Assembly: GCA_003499525.1 (NCBI GenBank)
Contig: DNTB01000047.1
Location: 1-49,572 of the forward strand
Direction of reading: 5' to 3'
From: Flavobacteriales bacterium
GTDB lineage: Bacteria > Bacteroidota > Bacteroidia > Flavobacteriales_G > Salibacteraceae
Length of the DNA: 49,572 nt
Below, one piece after another: positions 34,254 to 43,500 of the stretch (position 1 is the first letter of the stretch; each line of letters opens with the position of its first letter). A model generated the notes under the pieces. That model did not search any database. It was not told the DNA's origin and worked only from the letters and a program-made list of their open reading frames with translations. The position numbers were made by a program, and so were the translations under genes.

Positions 34254-36146
34254 CTAATGTTGAATGGTCAGGTATCTTGTTATGTGCTCATGATCATTGG
34301 AAACTTTAATAATGTACAGTCCATTCTCTAGTTCTGAAGTATTGATGAGAATATCATTGATCCCCGGATTTCCGTTGACCGCAATTCTTTGCTCAACAAT
34401 TTTTCCGACGATATCATAAATCTGAATGTTGAGCATTGAAGATTCTGCTAGTGAAACCTCCAGGTTTGTATGCGTTTCAGCTGGGTTTGGATACAACTTC
34501 GCATTAAATGTCTCAACACTTGTTTCAATAGCATTATCGCTCGTTACTGTTCCAACAGGTCTGCGATGAGCATCGTGAGAGTTAAATACTTCAAGGGTGC
34601 TCAAATCTTGCATCCAAACTGCAACTTTCAGATGATCAAAATCCTCTACAGAATGCTCTATATTATGGTTTATCGGAGTATTGGCATCTGCGGGTAACCT
34701 GTAGTTTCCATTGAAAGTATAGGTTTCACAAACTCTGGTGTTTCCTCCTGCAACTAAAGAGATGGATTGTCCGCTGGATCCGGGAAGGAGCTTCTTCATC
34801 ACATTGTAAAACTCTGTTTCACCATTAGATTCAACGTTGTTGTATGTTGTATCCTCAAGAATTGCGAAAAACAGATTTTGATTGGTAATGTCGATAGCTG
34901 AAGTTACATCCACACAGGTTTTTACAGTTTTTGTGGCTACGTCCACCTCGTATTCCGCATCGAGTTCAACAAAAGCCGGAGTTTGGGCAGCCTCAGTGTG
35001 TTGCAGAGCTGTGAAGGAGTTGGAGTTATCATCCCATCCTCCATCTATTTCTAATCTTGGAACCGAGTTGATTGCGTAGAAATTTCTTCTATCATCCCCT
35101 TCATCTGTAAAATAAGGGTCACCGTTTCCGGGCCAGCTCATTTGATATTTGATAGAGGTGTACTCGTTGGTGTCCACACTAGAAAGCACTCCTTCAAAAT
35201 TGGCATTTCCAGGAGTACACGGTGCACATGTGGAACTGGTAAATGTTTCATATAGTACATGTCTCGGGTAAGCCTGATCGTAAACTGTTATAGTTTTTGC
35301 GGAAACGTTATTGGAGGTATCACCATCAGGGCCTCCATTGACCAAAGTAACTTTTACTTCAAACGGATTGGCTCCAAGGTTCATTGGAATCCAGTTGTTT
35401 GTGAATGTAAGAGTCGCTGAACTGTTAGACGCTATGTTTAGACCGGAAAATAGCTCTGTAATCGGAACACTTGATCCAACTTTGTACTCGGCACTTAGGG
35501 AAGTGATGCTTTGAGAACCGGCATTTAGCACCTCGAACTCAACCGGTTGTGGTATGGATTGCTCCGCATAATTTGGCATTAATAGGTCTCCGACACTTAC
35601 GTCATTTGCAACTACAGACCGAACTACAACATCATCCACATTCATTCGGAACCAGTCGGATGAGTTGTAATGGCGAAAGGCGATGTAAACGGTTTTGCCC
35701 GCAAATGCATCAAGATTTAGAGTTCTATTCATATATCCTGTAGAGGTGGTCAAAGTCTCACTAAAAGATACAGGGCTAGCCGTCAATCCTGCCGTGGTGT
35801 TGGTGGTGTCTGCATACACAGAGTAAAACTCAGCCGCCCAGGCTTGATCCTGAGCATAAACCTTCCAGTCAAGATTGATGGGGGCTGTAGCTGCAGTAAG
35901 GTCAATGGGGATGCTGATCATCCAGTTGTCCGGGCTTATTGGGCCCAGCAAGCTAGTCCATGATGCAGATGTAGCGTGAAGCCCCTGGGCATCCATATTG
36001 TCAAAGAGAAACCACTCTTCGCCATCGCCATCGGCATCGACTAATGTCCAATTGTTTAATGTTGAAAAATCGTCGGAAAAGTGGACTTGGGCTTGAATTC
36101 CTAAGATGCAGCAGGTAGCTAAAGAAATAAGTAATAGTCTTTTCAT
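34254..36146 (-). CDS. T9SS-exported Omp28-like protein with choice-of-anchor J domain (630 aa)
   Basis: This secreted protein has a signal peptide (ending GIQAQ). The N-terminal cleaved-adhesin/choice-of-anchor J-like domain spans ~20-180 (HFSDDFSTLNNWTLVDADGDG, DNWMISIPIDL, VDDVVVR). A CARDB-like segment follows, then the Omp28-like thioredoxin-fold core with STCAPCTPG (near residue 305). A type A sorting domain closes it (AKLYPNPAETHTNLEV ... GLYIIKVSNDHEHITRYLTIQH). From the CARDB-like part onward it is closely related to the 686-aa protein, including a 98-bp stretch with one mismatch; the N-terminal domains are unrelated. This suggests duplication plus domain replacement. A carbohydrate or surface-binding role for the jelly-roll domain is possible. 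Confidence 0.87.
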   Translation of the reverse strand: MKRLLLISLATCCILGIQAQVHFSDDFSTLNNWTLVDADGDGEEWFLFDNMDAQGLHATSASWTSLLGPISPDNWMISIPIDLTAATAPINLDWKVYAQDQAWAAEFYSVYADTTNTTAGLTASPVSFSETLTTSTGYMNRTLNLDAFAGKTVYIAFRHYNSSDWFRMNVDDVVVRSVVANDVSVGDLLMPNYAEQSIPQPVEFEVLNAGSQSITSLSAEYKVGSSVPITELFSGLNIASNSSATLTFTNNWIPMNLGANPFEVKVTLVNGGPDGDTSNNVSAKTITVYDQAYPRHVLYETFTSSTCAPCTPGNANFEGVLSSVDTNEYTSIKYQMSWPGNGDPYFTDEGDDRRNFYAINSVPRLEIDGGWDDNSNSFTALQHTEAAQTPAFVELDAEYEVDVATKTVKTCVDVTSAIDITNQNLFFAILEDTTYNNVESNGETEFYNVMKKLLPGSSGQSISLVAGGNTRVCETYTFNGNYRLPADANTPINHNIEHSVEDFDHLKVAVWMQDLSTLEVFNSHDAHRRPVGTVTSDNAIETSVETFNAKLYPNPAETHTNLEVSLAESSMLNIQIYDIVGKIVEQRIAVNGNPGINDILINTSELENGLYIIKVSNDHEHITRYLTIQH

Positions 36147-36179
36147 AATTGTCAGTTAGATGTTATTAAGATTTGCTGC

Positions 36180-36187
36180 TATATTTG
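36180..36187 (+). promoter_or_regulatory. -7 box of the small T9SS cargo gene
   Basis: TATATTTG, an exact TAnnTTTG match, lies 35 nt before the ATG at 36223 in a 76-bp divergent intergenic region. The spacing fits a leader of about 30 nt. Confidence 0.6.
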
Positions 36188-36222
36188 AATGCTAATATAT
36201 TCATAACATTCATAGGCACAAC

Positions 36223-36930
36223 ATGACTTTAATTAAACCTTTTTTAATCGTTTTAGTAACTTTATTATTCTCCTACTCGACGAATGCACAGTTGTGGTAT
36301 TCTCAACAAGATGCTGACATAAACCTTGAGCCCAATGTTGAGCACTTCGGTTATATCTACATTGTGAATACCTATGGGGTAGATATACAGTGGAATTGGA
36401 GGGCTTTAGAGAATGGTTTCAATAACGATTGGCAGATTCAATTCTGTGAATGCGCTACATGCTACACCAATGATTTTGATCCGCTACCTGCGCAGGGGTC
36501 TTGTCCTGACTTTGGCGCTGGAGATACCATAGAATGGAAGGTGGGCATTAATCCACTTAATGAGCCCATTACTCCGACTACTTTCGTGGTTGTTGTGAAT
36601 GATCAAACCCACGAAACCAGCGATACATTAACCTGGACTACATCAACGACGTCGTCTCTGGAGGATATTGATTCTGACAACGCGGTTCGATTTTATCCCA
36701 ATCCAGCCAATGAATCTATTCAAATTGCGAAAACCACAGGTTCATTTGCCAATGATGCCATTGTCAGAATTTCAGATTTGAGTGGAAGAGAGATCAAGGC
36801 AATAAGCTTGCGCTCCGGAAGTTCCGTCGAATCTGTAAGTACTATTGATCTTACCGAAGGCTTATACTTTTTTATGGTATATGACGGACAGAGTCTGACT
36901 TCCATTCAAAAAGTAACGGTGGTTCACTGA
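36223..36930 (+). CDS. Small T9SS-exported protein with type A sorting domain
   Basis: This 235-residue protein has a signal peptide (ending STNAQ) and a ~125-residue Ig-like beta domain. The domain contains a cluster of cysteines (CECATC, then a later Cys before PDF) that could form disulfides. A type A T9SS sorting domain closes it (VRFYPNPANESIQI, GLYFFMVYDGQSL, ending VTVVH). I do not recognise a named family for the N-terminal domain. It is divergent from the Omp28-like T9SS gene and overlaps the convergent sirtuin gene by 7 nt. A terminator for it is encoded within the sirtuin gene. Confidence 0.8.
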   Translation: MTLIKPFLIVLVTLLFSYSTNAQLWYSQQDADINLEPNVEHFGYIYIVNTYGVDIQWNWRALENGFNNDWQIQFCECATCYTNDFDPLPAQGSCPDFGAGDTIEWKVGINPLNEPITPTTFVVVVNDQTHETSDTLTWTTSTTSSLEDIDSDNAVRFYPNPANESIQIAKTTGSFANDAIVRISDLSGREIKAISLRSGSSVESVSTIDLTEGLYFFMVYDGQSLTSIQKVTVVH

Positions 36931-37616
36931 TTTTTAGACATAAGATTATGAACTAAAGCCGGAACGCCTATTCCGGCTTTTTCTTTTATCACTTTTAGAT
37001 TGGAAATGCCATACACAGGAGCAGGGTCAGGATCTATATAGTAGACCTCGCAGTTCGGAGATGCTTCGTAGATCAATTGAGATGCAGGATAAACTTGCAT
37101 TGAAGTTCCTATGATGAGAAGAATATCAGCCGTTCGGGTAATTTGAGCAGCCTCCATTAATTTCGGAACCTCTTCGCCAAACCAAACAATATGAGGACGT
37201 AACTGTCCTCCATCCGGACACTTATCACCTAACTTTAGGTTTTGATATCCAATATCTTGAATATGGTCTTCATTTTTAGTGCTTCTAACTTTTGTCAGTT
37301 CTCCGTGCAGATGAAGGATGTTTCTTGACCCTGCACGTTCATGAAGGTCATCTACATTTTGGGTAATTATTGAAACATCGAAATGTTCTTCTAACTGGGT
37401 CAGTGCAAGATGTCCCGAATTTGGTTCGACCTCTGCCAGAGCAGCTCGTCGCATGTTGTAGAATTCCAGAACGAGTTCAGGTTGTCGGGCCCAGGCTTCT
37501 GGAGTTGCTACTTCAGAGATATCGTATTTATCCCATAAACCACCGTTGTCTCGAAAAGTACTGATTCCACTTTCAGCACTCATTCCAGCTCCTGAAAGAA
37601 CTACGATGTGTCTCAT
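36924..37616 (-). CDS. Sir2-family NAD-dependent protein deacylase
   Basis: This 230-residue cytoplasmic sirtuin removes acyl groups from lysines using NAD. Visible motifs are GAGMSAESGISTFRD (NAD pocket), YNMRR (the Tyr-Arg pair typical of SIRT5/CobB-type desuccinylases), TQNVDDLHERAG, HLHGEL (catalytic His) and the late GTSMQVYPA loop. The zinc module is unusual: between HGEL and LRPHIVWFGE only one cysteine remains (GDKCPDGG), where most sirtuins have four. The fold is otherwise complete and the length normal. A -7 box ends 4 nt before the ATG. The deacetylase/deacylase assignment is sure; substrate preference is inferred. Confidence 0.93.
   Translation of the reverse strand: MRHIVVLSGAGMSAESGISTFRDNGGLWDKYDISEVATPEAWARQPELVLEFYNMRRAALAEVEPNSGHLALTQLEEHFDVSIITQNVDDLHERAGSRNILHLHGELTKVRSTKNEDHIQDIGYQNLKLGDKCPDGGQLRPHIVWFGEEVPKLMEAAQITRTADILLIIGTSMQVYPASQLIYEASPNCEVYYIDPDPAPVYGISNLKVIKEKAGIGVPALVHNLMSKNQ
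36955..36987 (+). terminator. Terminator for the small T9SS gene, inside the sirtuin gene
   Basis: AAAGCCGGAA (36955-36964) pairs perfectly with TTCCGGCTTT (36971-36980) around a 6-nt loop and is followed by TTCTTTT. It begins 24 nt after the plus-strand stop codon and lies within the 3' coding part of the minus-strand sirtuin gene. Confidence 0.8.
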
Positions 37617-37620
37617 GTGA

Positions 37621-37628
37621 CAAAACTA
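37621..37628 (-). promoter_or_regulatory. -7 box immediately before the sirtuin gene
   Basis: On the minus strand TAGTTTTG (37628 to 37621) matches TAnnTTTG and ends 4 nt before the ATG at 37616, predicting a leaderless mRNA. Confidence 0.5.
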
Positions 37629-37674
37629 TACGAATACGCGACCATTGTCACGAATATCAGGATATAGCTTAGGT

Positions 37675-37682
37675 TAACTTTG
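37675..37682 (+). promoter_or_regulatory. -7 box of the maeB gene
   Basis: TAACTTTG is an exact TAnnTTTG match 18 nt before the ATG at 37701, in the 84-bp divergent region shared with the sirtuin gene. No clear -33 TTG at standard spacing. Confidence 0.55.
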
Positions 37683-37700
37683 TTAGCACAAATCCTAAAA

Positions 37701-39968
37701 ATGAAAATCAGAAAAGAAGAAGCTCTCAGCTATCACTCGAATAACCCGAAAGGAAAGATATCAGTTGTTCCTACCAAACCATATAGTACACAAAGAGACC
37801 TTAGTTTGGCATATTCGCCGGGAGTAGCCGAACCGTGCAAGGAAATTGCTGAGGATAAACATAAAGTCTATGACTATACGGCAAAGGGAAACCTTGTTGC
37901 GGTTATTTCAAATGGTACAGCGGTTCTTGGGCTTGGTGATATTGGACCGGAGGCTTCAAAACCGGTCATGGAAGGTAAAGGATTGCTGTTCAAAATTTTC
38001 GCAGATATCGACGTTTTTGATATTGAAGTAGCTGCTACGGATGTGGATGAATTTGTTCAAACGGTAAAGAATATTGCCCCCACTTTTGGAGGCATAAACC
38101 TGGAAGACATTAAAGCTCCCGAAGCCTTTGAAATCGAAAGACGATTGAAAGAGGAACTCGATATACCTGTGATGCACGATGATCAGCATGGAACGGCTAT
38201 CATATCGTCAGCAGCGCTGATAAATGCTCTGGAACTCAATGGAAAAAAAATAGACGAGATCAAAATTGTAGTAAATGGTGCCGGTGCGGCAGCATTTTCA
38301 TGTGCCAGTCTATATGTCGAGCTCGGAGCCAAACGCGAGAATATTTACATGCTTGACAGCAAAGGAATGATCAATCATCACCGAAAAGATCTGACACCTG
38401 AGAAAGAAGGGTTTGTGAATCGTACGGATACGAATTCCCTTGAAGAAATAATGGTAGATACCGATGTTTTTCTCGGACTATCCGTTGGTGATGTGGTTAC
38501 CAAAGAAATGGTAGCGAGTATGGCCCATAACCCTATTGTTTTTGCCCTTGCCAATCCAGTACCAGAAATCTCCTACGAGGATGCCTGCTCAGTTCGGGAG
38601 GATATAATCATGGCAACCGGACGTAGTGACAATCCGAATCAGGTAAACAATGTGCTTGGCTTTCCCTACATTTTTCGTGGAGCATTGGACGTTAGTGCAC
38701 AAAGTATTAATACAGAGATGAAACTGGCCGCTGTTAAAGCCCTTGCGGATTTAACCAAGGAGCCGGTTCCGGAAGAAGTGAATGAGGCTTACAACGAAGT
38801 GAACCTTACTTTTTCGAAAGACTATATCATTCCTAAACCATTAGATTCTAGGCTTATAACTGCTGTAGCACCAGCTGTAGCCAGGGCGGCCATAGAAAGT
38901 GGAATTGCAAAAAAGAATATAGAGGACTGGGACAAGTATAAAAGGCAGTTGGAGAAACGATTAGGGCTCGATCAGAAGCTGATGAAATCGATGGAGCGAC
39001 GTGCTATAAAGAATCCTCAGAGAGTAGTCATGGCGGAAGGGGAGAATTGGAAAGTACTTAAAGCCGCTGAATTGGTCAGTGACCATAACATTGCCAACCC
39101 CATTCTGCTAGGCAATAGACAGATTATCGAAGACCTTGCTCAAGAATACAATATTGACGTGTCCGGATGTGTCATTAAGGATCCGCGAGGTGAGGTTTGT
39201 AAAGCAACACGCGAACGGCTCGGACAATTTTTATATGAAAAAAGAAAACGAAAAGGAATAACCCAAAGGGAAGCCATTCAAAAAATGCGAGATAGGAATT
39301 ATTTCGCCGCTGCACTCCTCCAATCCGGGGAAGCGGATGCCGCCATTTCCGGTTTGACGAGGAATTACCCAAACTCGATACGTCCTGCACTGGAGGTTAT
39401 TGGTCAGAGTAATGAGACTTTGAGAATTGTAGGAATGTACATACTTATTACCCAAAGAGGACCTCTGTTCTTTGCAGATGCTACGGTAAATTATAATCCG
39501 AATACAGAAGAACTCGTAAGTATTACGAGGATGGTGGATCAAACGGTGAAGAATATGAAAATTGCACCCCGAATAGCAATGCTGTCCTTTTCAAACTTTG
39601 GTTCCAGTCGTAGTGCAGAAACCAAAAAGGTAACCGACGCTGTAGAAATTCTTCATAGGGAATATCCTGAAATAGTAGTCGATGGTGAAATGCAGGCCAA
39701 TGTTGCTATGAATGGAGAATTATTGGAGGAGCTGTTTCCATTTTCACACTTGGTGGGCGAGAAAGTAAACACATTTATTTTTCCTAATCTTGCAGCCGGC
39801 AATATTGCTTATAAAATGATCCAGGTTTTAGCATCATCTGATGCGATAGGCCCCATTCTTCTTGGTATTGACAAACCCTTCCATGTGCTACAAATTGGAA
39901 GTTCTGTGCGTGAGATTGTGAATATGGTGACTATCGCTTCTATTGATGCGCAGTCGAGAAAAGTATGA
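37701..39968 (+). CDS. maeB: NADP-dependent malic enzyme, fused to a phosphotransacetylase-like domain
   Basis: This 755-residue cytoplasmic enzyme decarboxylates malate to pyruvate, yielding NADPH. The N-terminal ~420 residues are the malic enzyme: YSPGVAEPC, MHDDQHGTAI (metal and catalytic region) and a nucleotide-binding VVNGAGAAAFS motif from ~190. The C-terminal ~320 residues are a phosphotransacetylase-like domain (KNPQRVVMAEGE, GEADAAISGLTRNY), which in MaeB proteins is regulatory and senses acetyl-CoA. The ATG at 37701 is preferred; an upstream in-frame TTG at 37680 lies inside the -7 box. Its stop overlaps the ruvA start as ATGA. The order maeB-ruvA-sprA is typical of flavobacteria. 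Confidence 0.95.
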   Translation: MKIRKEEALSYHSNNPKGKISVVPTKPYSTQRDLSLAYSPGVAEPCKEIAEDKHKVYDYTAKGNLVAVISNGTAVLGLGDIGPEASKPVMEGKGLLFKIFADIDVFDIEVAATDVDEFVQTVKNIAPTFGGINLEDIKAPEAFEIERRLKEELDIPVMHDDQHGTAIISSAALINALELNGKKIDEIKIVVNGAGAAAFSCASLYVELGAKRENIYMLDSKGMINHHRKDLTPEKEGFVNRTDTNSLEEIMVDTDVFLGLSVGDVVTKEMVASMAHNPIVFALANPVPEISYEDACSVREDIIMATGRSDNPNQVNNVLGFPYIFRGALDVSAQSINTEMKLAAVKALADLTKEPVPEEVNEAYNEVNLTFSKDYIIPKPLDSRLITAVAPAVARAAIESGIAKKNIEDWDKYKRQLEKRLGLDQKLMKSMERRAIKNPQRVVMAEGENWKVLKAAELVSDHNIANPILLGNRQIIEDLAQEYNIDVSGCVIKDPRGEVCKATRERLGQFLYEKRKRKGITQREAIQKMRDRNYFAAALLQSGEADAAISGLTRNYPNSIRPALEVIGQSNETLRIVGMYILITQRGPLFFADATVNYNPNTEELVSITRMVDQTVKNMKIAPRIAMLSFSNFGSSRSAETKKVTDAVEILHREYPEIVVDGEMQANVAMNGELLEELFPFSHLVGEKVNTFIFPNLAAGNIAYKMIQVLASSDAIGPILLGIDKPFHVLQIGSSVREIVNMVTIASIDAQSRKV

Positions 39969-40546
39969 TAGATTTTCTTAAAGGGCGGTTAGCAGCAAAA
40001 CACCCAAACCGTATCGTAATTGATGTTAATGGAGTAGGGTATAATTTAAATATTTCGTTGCATACATATTCGTCCATTTCAGATGATGAAAAGGTAATGC
40101 TGTATACGCATCTTGCGATACGTGATGATGCTCACTTGTTGTACGGGTTTTACACCGAAGAGGAACGAGATTTGTTCCTAAAACTGATTTCAGTTTCTGG
40201 TATCGGAGCAAGTACTGCGCAGCTCATTCTTTCATCTATGAATCCAACAGAAGTGAGGCAGGCGATCGTTAGCGAAAACGTGAATGCCATAAAAGCCATT
40301 AAAGGGATTGGACAGAAAACTGCCCAACGTCTTATCATTGATTTGAAGGATAAGGTTTCGGGGGTTGCAGAAACCTATGAAATAGGTTCAAACCAAGGCA
40401 ATACAGCTGGCGAAGAAGCGTTATCTGCTCTGATTGCATTGGGTTTTGATCGGCGTAAATCAGAGAAAATGATTAGCACGCTAGTACAAAGTGGTGAATA
40501 TCAATCTGTTGAGGGATTGATCAAAACTGCATTGAAGAATCTTTAG
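39965..40546 (+). CDS. ruvA: Holliday junction DNA helicase subunit RuvA
   Basis: This 193-residue protein binds Holliday junctions and loads RuvB. The N-terminal OB-fold domain begins MIDFLKGRLAAKHPNRIVIDVNGVGY. Two helix-hairpin-helix motifs follow (VSGIGASTAQLILSSM and IKGIGQKTAQRLIIDLKD). A flexible linker and a C-terminal RuvB-binding helical domain (EEALSALIALGFDRRKSEKMI) finish it. The length is typical. The ATGA overlap with maeB implies translational coupling. sprA follows after 27 nt with no separate promoter seen. Confidence 0.97.
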   Translation: MIDFLKGRLAAKHPNRIVIDVNGVGYNLNISLHTYSSISDDEKVMLYTHLAIRDDAHLLYGFYTEEERDLFLKLISVSGIGASTAQLILSSMNPTEVRQAIVSENVNAIKAIKGIGQKTAQRLIIDLKDKVSGVAETYEIGSNQGNTAGEEALSALIALGFDRRKSEKMISTLVQSGEYQSVEGLIKTALKNL

Positions 40547-40573
40547 CATTCGGTATTAAAGGGCTGGGTTTAG

Positions 40574-43500
40574 TTGAAACACCATTACTTCATAAAAGTA
40601 ATTCCACTGCTTGTTGCACTCGGGTTTCTCCATCAGGGCAAAACTCTGGGTTCAAATACTTATGCTTCTTTTCCTCCAGACTCCAACGATACCGATACTA
40701 ATAAAGTTGACCTAAAGTATCCGTATGAAGATCAATCCGCCAGTCCGTTTGAGCAAACCAATCCCCTTATCGACCTCAACGATCCAGAAAACATCAAGAA
40801 GGAATTACAGTATGATCCCATAACCGGGAATTACTTCTATGTTCAGAAAATGGGTGACTCTCTGGACTATCGTCCTGAGAACTATATGACCTTCGATGAA
40901 TACGAAGAATACAATCTTGATCAGGCTATCCAGCAATACTGGAGTGACAAGATTTCAACCGAGAGCGAGTTTAACCAAAGTGGAGATGACGACGGCTTTG
41001 ATTTGATTCCGTCAGTAAAAGTTAACAGTCAGGCATTCGACAACATATTTGGAGGGAACACCATCGATATCAGACCAAGCGGCTCTGCCGACCTGCAGTT
41101 TGGACTGCGCCATACCAGAACACTGAACCCCGCTCTATCAGTTCGTCAGAGAAGAACGACTATATTCGATTTTGATCAGCGCTTGCAGGTTAACCTGATT
41201 GGAAATATTGGCGATAAACTAAAACTTACGGTCAACTACAATACTGAAGCCACCTTCGATTTTGAGAATCAGGTCAAAGTAGAGTATACCGGATATGAGG
41301 ATGAGATCATTCAAAAAATCGAAGCTGGAAATGTAACCTTACCCCTTCAGGGCTCTTTGATCACCGGATCTCAGAGCCTTTTTGGTATTAAAACAGCACT
41401 TCAATTTGGACGTCTTACGGTCACTACGGTTTTTTCTCAACAAAGAGGTAAAAAGGAGGAACTTCAAATTCAGGGGGGCGCCCAGGTGCGCGAGTTCGAA
41501 CTTAAAGCGGATGAATACGATGCCAACCGCCACTATTTTCTTTCGCATTTCTTCAGAGATAATTACGAACAAGCAATGTCCAGCCCACCATACGTAACCT
41601 CTCCCATTAATATTACCCGAATTGAAGTCTGGATAACCAATACCGTGAACAGCGTAGAAAATACTCGAAACCTCATAGGGTTTCAGGATATTGGTGAATC
41701 CGATCCTGAAAGGGTTTTTAATCAAAACGGACAGGGGAATATCGTTTTTCTGAGCACCGATGGCTTTCCCGATAACAGCGCAAACTCCCTCTTTCAAAGT
41801 GTAGCCTCAGACCCGTCAGTGAGAGACTTTAATCAGTCAACTCCAGCACTTGATGTTCAGGGTTTTATTTCAACTCAGGATTATCAGAAAGTGGGTTTGG
41901 CCCGATTGCTAACTCCAAATGAATATACACTTCACCCTCTACTGGGAATTATCTCCCTAAACATGGAATTGCAACCGAATCAGGTACTGGCAGTTGCATT
42001 TCAGTACACCTACCAGAACCGGACCTATCAGGTAGGTGAATTTTCAACAGATGTGCCCACGAACCAGTCCATGATTATGAAAATGCTGAAAAGCTCGACC
42101 ATCAACACCAATGCACCTATCTGGGACCTGATGATGAAAAACGTCTACTCCATTGGAGCCTATCAAATTCAACAAAACAACTTTGAACTGAACCTTTGGT
42201 ATCTCGATCGACGAACAGGAGTAAAAATCAATTACATTCCAGAAGGCCCCTCTGATGTGAATGGAATCCCGCTCATTCAGGTAATGGAATGGGATAAAAT
42301 GGACCGTAACTTCAATCCAATTCCTGATGGAGTCTTCGATTTTCTTACAGGGCCACAATACCTTCCCTACATCAATCCTCAAAATGGAAAGGTCTTTTTT
42401 CCCGTGCTGGAGCCATTCGGTAGTCACCTGCACGAAGTATTTGACAACGACCCCGAATTGATCGAGAAGTATGCTTTCGACTCTCTATATTCTGAAACGC
42501 CTCCCAATGTCAGGGTCAAGTTCCCGGAGAAAAACCGTTTCTACATACGTGGTGAATACGAAAGCTCCATAAGTAATGAGATTTCATTGAATACCCTTCA
42601 AATACCAGAAGGATCTGTGCAGGTTACCGCAGGAGGAAGACAGTTGATAGAGGGACAGGATTTTCAGGTCGATTACAATCTCGGAAGGGTAAAAATTCTA
42701 AATCAGGGCTTACTGGAATCAGGGATTCCAATTAAAGTCTCTCTCGAAAGCAATTCTTTATTCAATATTCAGCAGAAAACACTACTAGCCTCCCGCTTTG
42801 ATTACAAGGTTTCCGAAGATTTTCAACTGGGAGGTACTATAATGAACCTGTCTGAACGGCCACTTACTCAAAAAACGAGTTATCGGGAAGAACCCATATC
42901 CAATACAGTCATTGGTCTTGATGGAACTTACCGCAGTGAATCTCCATTCCTCACCCGATTTGTGGATGGAATTCCCGGAATTGATACTAAAGAGCCTTCC
43001 AGTTTTCAGATAAGTGGTGAATTTGCAACGCTAATTCCCGGACATTCCCGCGCTATTGGGCCAGAAGGTACCTCTTACATTGATGATTTCGAAGGCAGTC
43101 AGTCTCGTATTGATCTGCGCCAAAGAATTTGGTGGTCTTTGGCCAGTATCCCTAAGGGTCAGCCCAATTTATTTCCAGAAGCAGATTTATTTGATGACCC
43201 GCGACAGGGATACAATCGAGCCCTGCTTTCCTGGTATCAGATTGACCCCTTGTTTTTTGACAATGACAGCCGAACGCCGGATCATATCCAAAATAACCTG
43301 GACGAACAGTCCAATCACTACATGCGACAGGTTGCAGAAACCGAAGTTTTTCCAAATAAGCAACCCAGTAGTGTTCAGATCAACCGGATTCCTACCCTCG
43401 ATTTAGCATACTATCCCAGCGAAAAAGGGCCTTATAATTATGATCCGGTGGTTGAAGGAGCAAACGGTAACTTGCCCAATCCGGAACAGCGTTGGGCGGG

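Noticed and set aside
41339..41797. 152-codon minus-strand frame
   Set aside because: Entirely within sprA, no recognisable features and no promoter.
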